Source: Verrucomicrobiota bacterium
GTDB taxonomy: Bacteria; Verrucomicrobiota; Verrucomicrobiia; Limisphaerales; UBA1319
Direction of reading: 5' to 3'
DNA length: 64,000 bases
Assembly: GCA_022709905.1 (NCBI GenBank)
Contig: JAKLHY010000016.1
Location: 47,767-111,766 of the forward strand
Part shown: positions 36,135-43,053 of the stretch, piece after piece
How the letters are laid out: each line of letters starts with the position of its first letter
How positions within the stretch are numbered: position 1 is the stretch's first letter
The notes under the pieces: generated by a model
Seen by the model: only the letters and a program-made list of their open reading frames with translations
Databases searched by the model: none
Told to the model about the DNA's origin: nothing
Program-made: the position numbers and the translations under genes

Positions 36135-36432
36135 CGCGCTCATGGGGCAAAGGCAGAAGCGACAGCGAAGATAGTCGTGGCGTCAAGTGAATTTTGACGC
36201 GCCGCTCATCGCATTCGAGGATGACCGCGTCCCAGATATGGGATGGGTCAGTCCCGGAATTGAGATCCACGACAAGTCATGTCTTGAGGAAGGCCGAGCC
36301 TTGGACCGCCTTAGTTCGTTGTGCTCTCGGCGAGGCACTGGTTGGAGCTGGGTTCTCGTCGGGGCAACCCCAGGGTGGTTTAGGGGGAAGGACTGAGCTT
36401 TTCCCGATCCAGCGAGCCAAATCCCCTCGAAC

Positions 36433-36462
36433 AAAATCGGAATTAGTTTTTGCACAGACCCC
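36433..36462. repeat. single end of the MITE-like element
   Basis: Thirty bases (AAAATCGGAATTAGTTTTTG and on to CACAGACCCC) match the right terminal repeat of the element at 41752-41928 with few differences. No partner end was found to its left, so this is a solo or decayed copy. Confidence 0.6.
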
Positions 36463-36561
36463 AAGGAACGGTGGATGTGAAATATTGGATTGCATTACAC
36501 CAGCCATCGAATATCGGCACGGGTCAATGGCATGACGTGTGCTACTCATGAACTAAAGGGT

Positions 36562-38979
36562 ATGACCGACCTGCGACTGGCCATCCGACGATTGATCAAG
36601 AGCCCGGGATTAACTCTGGTCGCCGTATTTTCTCTCGCGGTTGGCATTGGCTTAAATTCAGTTGCGTTCAGTTTCATAGACCAGACCGGTCTTCAGGATC
36701 TGCCGGTTCAGGAACCCGACCGTATTTATCACATTGGCAGCGATCAGCATGAGACCCGATTTGCCTATCGGGACCGGATTGATTTTCGCGATCTGTGTCC
36801 CGCGTTTGCCGACGTGGTAGCGATGAGCGAGGAGTACCCGGTGACGGACTACCTCGATCTGCCCCGACCGCTGCATGCCAACGTGGTCAGCCGTAATTAT
36901 TTTACCTTTTTGGGCTTGCAGCCTGCGGCGGGACGATTGTTTTCGGAATCGGACAGTGCCGAGCTTCAGGTGCAACCTTTGGTGGTTCTGAGTTATGCGG
37001 TGTGGCAGCGGGATTTTGGCGGCGATCCGGACCTGATCGGCAAGCCCATCCCGCTGAACGGCCAAACAGTGACGGTGCAAGGTGTGGCGCCCAAAGGATT
37101 TGTCGGTATCCGGCGCTGGGCGCCCGAGGACATTTGGTATCCCGCGGAAGTGTGGCACACTCGCCAGCCTCGTCTGCTTACTTCAAGAACGCTCGACACA
37201 TTCCAGTTGTATGCGCGGCTGAAGCCCGGAATGACCGTCGAAGTGGCTCGGACCCAGGCGGCAGCGGTGGCCGAGCGCGTTGCCGAGTATCGCCCCGCAT
37301 CGATCCGGAATCTCCATACGCGGCTCTCGCCGGTCGTTCCGGCCAAGGATGGGACTCTCTACCTCACGGTTTTGGGGGCGATGCTGCTTCCCGGGCTGGT
37401 GCTATTGATTGCGTGCGCCAATGTCTCCGGTTTGTTGATTGCCCGAGCCCAGGCTCGCACCCAGGAGATCGCGGTTCGGCTTGCGTTGGGCAGCGGGCGG
37501 TTTCGTCTTATGCGCCAGATGCTCACGGAAAGTTTGCTCTTGGCTGGGGTGGCGGGTTTGGGGGGATTTTTACTGGCTTTGTGGACCCTTCGGGCGTTGC
37601 CGGCCCTGCTGCCTCCGTTTCCGGTGCGGCCGTTTCCCGATTTCTACCTGGACATCCGGATGATTGTCTTTTCGATTGCGTTATCCCTGTTCACGACCGT
37701 GTTGTTCGGATTGTTGCCCGCCTGGCATGCCACACGGCCGGACTTAATGCCTTTGCTGAAGACCAGTTCGGGGCCGGATCGGGTTGGCCGGCGGTATTCC
37801 CGGCTCCATGTGCTGGTGGTCGGGCAACTGACAGTTTCGCTCGTGCTGCTGAGTATTTTTGGCTTGTTTGTCCGCACGCTTTGGTGGGGGGTGAACAAGC
37901 AGGAAGGTTTCCGTTTGCCCGACCGGCTGGTGGTGGAGTTGAAACCTTCGCAGTATGGACTGGACAAGAGTCAGGCGCCCCTTTATCTGCGCGAAGTGCG
38001 GGAGCGTTTAGCGGCGCTTCCGAGCATCAAACGAACGAGCCTGGCCGCGACGCTGCCGCTGGGATACCATAGCAGCTGGCACCGCAAGATCTTTATCTCC
38101 CAGACCGATTCAACCCGGACAAACAAGGGACAAGCGGTCGCCTTTAACGCAATCGACCGAAACGTGCTGCCCGCGATGAACCTGCGGGTGGTGCGGGGCC
38201 GCGAATTCACGGCGGCCGACGAAGTCCAATCCAACGATTCCGTCGTCTTGATCAGCCAGGCGGGCGCCTCCGCGTATTGGCCGGATGAAGACCCCCTGGG
38301 CAAGTCGGTTCGCTTGGGTGAGGCCGAGGGTGAGGCCTGCCAGATCGTGGGTGTGGTCGAGGATGGTCCCTACAACCGTTTGGATGGGATCCCGAAGCCC
38401 TATTTTTTTCTGCCTCTGAAGGGAACCCAGGTTTATGGACTGTGTGTCATGCTGGAAACGGCGGTGCCGCCGCGCCAGATGATCGGGGCGGTTCGCGAGG
38501 AGTTGCGCCGGATCAATCCCCGAGTGAGTCCAGTGGCTTTGGGGACTTTGCACGATCAGTTGCGGGCCTCGCATTTTTTGTTTGGCCGGCAACTCATGGC
38601 GCGGTTTTTTGGGGTGATTGGATTTCTGGGGCTTGGGCTGGCTGCCATCGGGCTCTATGCGGTGGTCGCCCACTCGGTGGGACGTCGGACACGCGAGATC
38701 GGCATTCGTGTGGCGGTGGGAGCGGATCGTCGCGCCATTCTTTGGATGGTGTTGTGGCAGGGTTTGAAGCTTGCGCTTGTGGGACTGGCGATTGGATTGC
38801 CGCCCGCGTGCGCGGCTGTTGTCCTGATGCGGAGCAACTGGTTTGGGCTGCGTCCGATCGATCCCGTGACTTTCACTCTGGTGTCGGTGACGCTACTGAT
38901 AGTGGCATTGCTCGCCAGCCTCGTTCCCGCTTGCCGCGCCCTGAAGGTTGATCCAACCGTGGCCTTGAGGTGTGAGTAG
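36562..38979 (+). CDS. ABC transporter permease of the MacB/FtsX (ADOP) type
   Basis: 805 residues from the ATG at 36562, which gives the usual family start MTDLRLAIRRLIKSPGLTLV. It has the layout of an ADOP permease: a membrane helix (LVAVFSLAVGIGLNSVAFS), a MacB periplasmic domain, three helices in the FtsX fold (MLLPGLVLLIACANVSGLLI, then ARAQARTQEIAVRLALGSGR), then a second copy of the helix/periplasmic/FtsX set (about 410-800) ending SLVPACRALKVDPTVALR. Such permeases pair with a MacB-type ATPase; none is encoded in the window, so the partner is elsewhere. The upstream 48 residues of the open frame have no family match. It probably works in export of peptides or lipoproteins, or in mechanotransmission across the envelope. 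Confidence 0.88.
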   Translation: MTDLRLAIRRLIKSPGLTLVAVFSLAVGIGLNSVAFSFIDQTGLQDLPVQEPDRIYHIGSDQHETRFAYRDRIDFRDLCPAFADVVAMSEEYPVTDYLDLPRPLHANVVSRNYFTFLGLQPAAGRLFSESDSAELQVQPLVVLSYAVWQRDFGGDPDLIGKPIPLNGQTVTVQGVAPKGFVGIRRWAPEDIWYPAEVWHTRQPRLLTSRTLDTFQLYARLKPGMTVEVARTQAAAVAERVAEYRPASIRNLHTRLSPVVPAKDGTLYLTVLGAMLLPGLVLLIACANVSGLLIARAQARTQEIAVRLALGSGRFRLMRQMLTESLLLAGVAGLGGFLLALWTLRALPALLPPFPVRPFPDFYLDIRMIVFSIALSLFTTVLFGLLPAWHATRPDLMPLLKTSSGPDRVGRRYSRLHVLVVGQLTVSLVLLSIFGLFVRTLWWGVNKQEGFRLPDRLVVELKPSQYGLDKSQAPLYLREVRERLAALPSIKRTSLAATLPLGYHSSWHRKIFISQTDSTRTNKGQAVAFNAIDRNVLPAMNLRVVRGREFTAADEVQSNDSVVLISQAGASAYWPDEDPLGKSVRLGEAEGEACQIVGVVEDGPYNRLDGIPKPYFFLPLKGTQVYGLCVMLETAVPPRQMIGAVREELRRINPRVSPVALGTLHDQLRASHFLFGRQLMARFFGVIGFLGLGLAAIGLYAVVAHSVGRRTREIGIRVAVGADRRAILWMVLWQGLKLALVGLAIGLPPACAAVVLMRSNWFGLRPIDPVTFTLVSVTLLIVALLASLVPACRALKVDPTVALRCE

Positions 38980-39009
38980 GGGGGCAAACCTCAGGCCGGC
39001 TCGATGTCG

Positions 39010-41718
39010 TTAATATTTCATCCAAACCATGGAGCTGGGAGATCGAGATCTCTCGCCGGGCCGGTTCTGCCGGGCAAAATACGGAATGGCCAGCATGGGA
39101 GTGCCGTCGGCCCAGGCGCCTTTGAGGACCGTGACGCCTTGGAGGAAATCGGGTCGCCATTCGACGGTCAAGGGATCCTGGCTCAGCGGGCGGGTAATAT
39201 CGGGTTGATCCGCCCGCTCGACACTGTAGATGAGCGGACCGTATCGTAAGGCCACCCATCCTCGGTTTGCCGCGACTTTGTCGTCGCATTTGATCCTTTG
39301 GGGTTGCAGGGGAAGGGTGAGGTCAATGCGGTCGCCCCGTTTCCATTTACGGGTGATGACGGCGTAGCCGTTCTCGATTTTCGGAGGGATGGAGTCGCCA
39401 TTGAGGCGGAACGACAGAAGACCTTCCAGCAGCGGGGAGGAGTGGTACAGGTCGCTGGTTTCACGGTTGGGCACGCGGACATGGACGGAGAACCGTTTGG
39501 ATTGAGCGGGATTAACAGTGATGGCGACTTGGCCGTTCCAAGGATAATCGGTTTTTTGCACCATTTGGACATCGGTACCCGCCACCTGTTCGACCTCGAT
39601 CGTGCCGCCGATGAACAAGTTCACGTAAATGCCGCTCCGGTCTTTCACATAGGTCCAGGTGGGGATCATGAGCAAGGTGCGGGGGATGTTGCCGACACAG
39701 CACGGGCAGGCGTGCCACGGGGTCCGCCGCCCATCGACCAACGGATTGGTGTAATTGAATGTTTTGCCTTCGAGATCGGTGGCGCCCAGGAGGGCGTTAT
39801 AGAGGGTTTCCTCGTAGAGATCCGCATATCGGGCGTCGTGGTAGGCGAGGTTGAGTTTATACTGGAAGAAAATCAGGCCGCAGCTGGAGCAGGACTCACA
39901 GTAAGCATTATGGCGGAGGGAATAATCGGGTCCGAAGCCCTCGGAGGTTTCGCCGCTTCCGATGCCGCCGGTGACGTAGTATTTGCGATTGACCATGTTG
40001 TCCCACAGGGACATGACGGCGCTTTGGTAGTCCATGTCGCCGGTTTCGGCCGCGACATCGGCCATGCCGGAGTAGCTGTAAACGGCGCGGACGGCGTGCC
40101 CGACCGCGTCGTATTGTTGCTGGACGGGCAGGTGGCTTTGATCGTATTCGCTGCCGTCACGGCGGCAATCGAGCAGGAACTTGGCCAGTTTCACATAGGC
40201 ATTGCCGCGTCCGCCGCCTTCGATGTCATTCACGAAACGGCCGAAGCGGACCAGGGCTTGTTCCATTTCCTGGTGACCATCGTACCACTCCTTTTTGCCC
40301 GGACCGAGGTTTGCGACCCAGCAATCGGCCAACTTTTTGGCGGCGTCATAGAGCCGTTTGTCTTTGCCCTGGGTCAGGGTGTAATGGTTGATGGCTGATT
40401 CGATGAAGTAACCGCCGACGTAGCCTTCGTGATCGGCCCGGTTGCGCGGCGACCAGCGTTCCGGCCACTGGTTGCGTTCGGCCAGGGTATAGGCGGTCTG
40501 CAGGTAACCATCAGGTTCCTGGGCGGCGAGGATTTTCGGAATCCAATCCTCGAGGGTGACTCGCATTTTTTCCTGGGCCTGGAGGATATCGGGGTCGCCG
40601 CGGGGATCGACCATGAGGGCGATGCATATCGACTCGACGGTTTGATGGACCCAGGCGTTTGCGAACACGTAACCTTTATGCGGACCGTGGGATTCCCCCC
40701 GGAGGGCTTTGGCAGCTTCGATGAAATTATCGATGCCGCCCTGGCCTTGCGTCAAATTGGTGCGATTGATCTGGTCGATGCAGTGCGGAATCCAGCTGCT
40801 GATCAGGGACTTTGCCCGTGCATTCCACAAGGGGCTGTCGATCCGGTAGGGTTTCGTGTAGACGACATCCAGGCGTTTCGACGGGGGCGGTTTCTCGGCC
40901 TGGACCGTGAGGGTGTCGGAGGCGCTCAACGGTTCCTCGCCAGCCGTCAGTTTGAGAACATACTCGCCGGGAGCTGAGAATTTCGCCGCTGTTATCGCCT
41001 CGGCTGTATTATCGAACCGGACGATGCCTGGCCCGGATTCCTTGCTCCAGGTAATCTTTGTAGAGGCGACGTCTCCCTTCAATACCTTGAGAGTTCCATT
41101 GAGATAAGTCTTGCCACCGACCATGACGACTCGATCGACACCGGCGGCAACCGATGGCGGGAAATCGGGCGATTGACCCGAGTCGAGAACCCTCCATTCC
41201 AGGAGGCCGGTGGAGTAGGCGCCATCGGAGTCGATTTCGAGCCTTAATCGTGTGGTTCGGACCTCGTCGAAGGTGGTAGGATTGAATTGATCCCCGTTGA
41301 CGCCGAGACCCGAGGCATGGGCGACCGGCGTCAGGGTGCTGCCGTTCCAATACAGCAGCCGGCAGGCCTTTGGCAGGCGAACTCCCTGGCGATCATCCCA
41401 CCAGTAGATCTCCACCAGCCGGGTGCTGATGGGCTGGCTCCAGTCGTATTGCACCCATTGAGTGCCTCGTTGGGGCCAGTTGCCATAGGAACCGCGGCGC
41501 GCGTCGCGGGAACTGCGGGGAGTCGAGCCGTCGTTCAGCGCCGCCAGGCTGGTATCTCCCGAGACATAGGAGCTGGTGGGCTGGGCGACCACGGCGAGAT
41601 TGACCGGGGGAAGGGTTGGGCTTGTCGAGGCGGTTTGGGCCAATGGGTGTGCCGTGAAGGCCGCGGCCATGCTAATCAGCAAAAACCGCGCGGCGTGGAC
41701 AGGAGTGATGCTCTTCAT
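39010..41718 (-). CDS. exported GH127 beta-L-arabinofuranosidase-type hydrolase
   Basis: 902 residues with a signal peptide (LISMAAAFTAHPLAQ). Residues about 40-165 form a discoidin-like beta domain (SSYVSGDTSLAALNDGSTPR; QWVQYDWSQPISTRLVEIYW), a linker beta domain follows, and from about 290 onward comes the GH127 (DUF1680) catalytic domain (FIEAAKALRGESHGPHKGYV; LQTAYTLAERNQWPERW). The zinc-thiolate centre is present: Glu and Cys in AYCESCSSCG (about 605) and the Cys pair in HACPCCVGN (about 669), which in GH127 bind zinc and supply the cysteine nucleophile. It releases L-arabinofuranose or a related sugar from plant-type glycans in the periplasm. It stands alone, convergent with the permease gene, 30 bp apart. 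Confidence 0.88.
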   Translation of the reverse strand: MKSITPVHAARFLLISMAAAFTAHPLAQTASTSPTLPPVNLAVVAQPTSSYVSGDTSLAALNDGSTPRSSRDARRGSYGNWPQRGTQWVQYDWSQPISTRLVEIYWWDDRQGVRLPKACRLLYWNGSTLTPVAHASGLGVNGDQFNPTTFDEVRTTRLRLEIDSDGAYSTGLLEWRVLDSGQSPDFPPSVAAGVDRVVMVGGKTYLNGTLKVLKGDVASTKITWSKESGPGIVRFDNTAEAITAAKFSAPGEYVLKLTAGEEPLSASDTLTVQAEKPPPSKRLDVVYTKPYRIDSPLWNARAKSLISSWIPHCIDQINRTNLTQGQGGIDNFIEAAKALRGESHGPHKGYVFANAWVHQTVESICIALMVDPRGDPDILQAQEKMRVTLEDWIPKILAAQEPDGYLQTAYTLAERNQWPERWSPRNRADHEGYVGGYFIESAINHYTLTQGKDKRLYDAAKKLADCWVANLGPGKKEWYDGHQEMEQALVRFGRFVNDIEGGGRGNAYVKLAKFLLDCRRDGSEYDQSHLPVQQQYDAVGHAVRAVYSYSGMADVAAETGDMDYQSAVMSLWDNMVNRKYYVTGGIGSGETSEGFGPDYSLRHNAYCESCSSCGLIFFQYKLNLAYHDARYADLYEETLYNALLGATDLEGKTFNYTNPLVDGRRTPWHACPCCVGNIPRTLLMIPTWTYVKDRSGIYVNLFIGGTIEVEQVAGTDVQMVQKTDYPWNGQVAITVNPAQSKRFSVHVRVPNRETSDLYHSSPLLEGLLSFRLNGDSIPPKIENGYAVITRKWKRGDRIDLTLPLQPQRIKCDDKVAANRGWVALRYGPLIYSVERADQPDITRPLSQDPLTVEWRPDFLQGVTVLKGAWADGTPMLAIPYFARQNRPGERSRSPSSMVWMKY

Positions 41719-42187
41719 GCGAGACGTTAATGAGGTTAGCGCTTCGGGTTTAGGGTCTGTGCAAAAATAACTTCCGGTTTTGGCGGGAGCGCCGCCGGGC
41801 CAGATGCGAGGCGGGCGGGCTTCGTTGCTCGCTCCTCACAGATCCATTCGGATATGCTCGTCACTTGCGCCTTGTCCGCCCGCCCAATAGCCGACAGCAA
41901 AATCGGAATTTATTTTTGGACAGACCCTTAATGCCAAAGAGCATGCGGTTTTATGGAGGGTTTGACAAGATTCTAGGGATGTTTTTCCGCGCAAAAAGCG
42001 TCCCTCGGAGTCTTCATACAGACTCTTAAAGCCCTCGACCTGGATTTGGCCGGGGGAAGGGAGGAAGGCGAAGTTGCTTGCCGAATTGGAAAAACCAAGC
42101 AACCTATTTAATGCGTCGTAAGACTCCCCATCGAGTTCAGGCGGGAATGCCTGCGGCCGCATGGGGGTTTGACGTCGAATTTTTCCT
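41719..42187. other. intergenic region with a MITE-like element
   Basis: 469 bp between the divergent GH127 and KDPG aldolase genes; 177 bp of it is the inverted-repeat element. An open frame on the minus strand (41836-42162) reads into the element and has no ribosome site or family match. Confidence 0.55.
41752..41928. mobile_element. MITE-like element with 30-bp terminal inverted repeats
   Basis: The ends AGGGTCTGTGCAAAAATAAC.. (41752-41781) and ..TTTTTGGACAGACCCT (41899-41928) are inverted repeats matching at 27 of 30 positions. TTA stands directly outside GGGTCTG on both sides, a possible 3-bp target duplication. The 117-bp interior is GC-rich and has no transposase gene. A solo end occurs at 36433. 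It is a non-autonomous element that would need a transposase from elsewhere. Confidence 0.7.
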
Positions 42188-42868
42188 ATGAAACCGGAAA
42201 CAGTGTTGGATCAAATTACGGCTCTGGGAATTGTGCCAGTCATCGCGATCGAGCAAGTGGAGGCGGCGGTTCCGCTCGCCGATGCCCTGCTCGAAGGCGG
42301 ACTGCCTGTGGTAGAAATCACGTTTCGAACGGCCGCGGCCGCTGAGGTCATTCGCAAAATCACGGAGGAACGTCCAAAGCTTCTGGTGGGAGCCGGGACG
42401 GTATTGACGACGGCCAATCTGGAGGCCGCCAGGAACAGCGGAGCAGCCTTCGCCGTGGCGCCCGGTTTAAATCCTCAGATTGTCAGGCAGGCGGCCGACC
42501 TGGGCCTGCCGTTCATCCCTGGAGTGGCAACGCCATCCGAGATCGAACTCGGTCTGGCCATGGGCTGCAAGATGCTCAAGTTTTTTCCAGCGGAAGCCCT
42601 CGGGGGGGTGCCGATGATCGAGGCGCTCTCGGCGCCCTATAAGCACACGGCCATTCGCTTTATGCCCACCGGCGGGATCCAGCCAGGCAACCTCGAATCC
42701 TACCTTCGAGTCGCGACAGTGGCTGCTGTGGGAGGGACCTGGATCGCCAAAAAAGAAGATCTCGCCGGAGCCCAGTGGGAGGCCATCCGCGGTCGCTGCC
42801 AGGCCGCGCGCGCCATGGCCGCGAAAGTGAGGAATTACTCTGCAGACCGCCAGATGGACTACAAATGA
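42188..42868 (+). CDS. eda: 2-dehydro-3-deoxy-phosphogluconate (KDPG/KHG) aldolase
   Basis: 226 residues, a class I aldolase that cleaves KDPG to pyruvate and glyceraldehyde-3-phosphate in the Entner-Doudoroff and uronate pathways. It shows VVEITFRT (Glu43, Arg47), the GAGTVLT strand, PGVATPSEIE, the Schiff-base lysine in MLKFFPAE (Lys131) and the phosphate-binding MPTGGI. Length and order are normal. The ribosome site before the ATG at 42188 is weak, but the first residues (PETVLDQITALGIVPVIAIE) fit the family. In a genome with beta-helix, GH2-like and GH127 proteins it fits use of uronates or aldonates. A hairpin downstream at 42883 may end its transcript. Confidence 0.92.
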   Translation: MKPETVLDQITALGIVPVIAIEQVEAAVPLADALLEGGLPVVEITFRTAAAAEVIRKITEERPKLLVGAGTVLTTANLEAARNSGAAFAVAPGLNPQIVRQAADLGLPFIPGVATPSEIELGLAMGCKMLKFFPAEALGGVPMIEALSAPYKHTAIRFMPTGGIQPGNLESYLRVATVAAVGGTWIAKKEDLAGAQWEAIRGRCQAARAMAAKVRNYSADRQMDYK

Positions 42869-42882
42869 ATGGCCACAAAAGG

Positions 42883-42923
42883 CACAAAAGACTCAAAATA
42901 AAAGCATTTTTGAGGTTTTTGTG
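42883..42923. terminator. AT-rich hairpin repeat after the aldolase gene
   Basis: CACAAAAGACTCAAAA (42883-42898) and TTTTGAGGTTTTTGTG (42908-42923) pair at 14 of 16 positions around a 9-base loop. A direct near-repeat GGCCACAAAA/GGCACAAAAG overlaps its left arm, and a T-run (42926-42930) follows. It can serve as terminator for eda and looks like a member of a dispersed CACAAAAG-type repeat family. Confidence 0.6.
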
Positions 42924-43053
42924 CATTTTTAAGGCTATGCAGCTGTCTTCTATCCTGCGGACTCGTCTGTAAAAGGCGATTCACGGCGATCCCAAAAGGG
43001 TCAACAACAGGCTTTCAGCGACGGCGCATTCATGGCAGATTCATAGCGCCGCT

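Larger units (their letters stand above)
35669..36561. other. repeat-rich intergenic region
   Basis: Nearly 900 bp between LysR and the permease gene. It contains the remnant at 35658-35813, a dispersed repeat (36086-36134) with its hairpin, and one end of the MITE-like element (36433-36462). Open frames here differ between copies of the repeats and are not supported as genes. Confidence 0.6.

Noticed and set aside
35823..36535. Several 70-125-codon frames between LysR and the permease
   Set aside because: They run across dispersed repeats and a transposon end, overlap each other on both strands and have no protein-like pattern.
41836..42162. 108-codon minus-strand frame before the aldolase gene
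   Set aside because: It reads into the MITE-like element, has no ribosome site and no family match.
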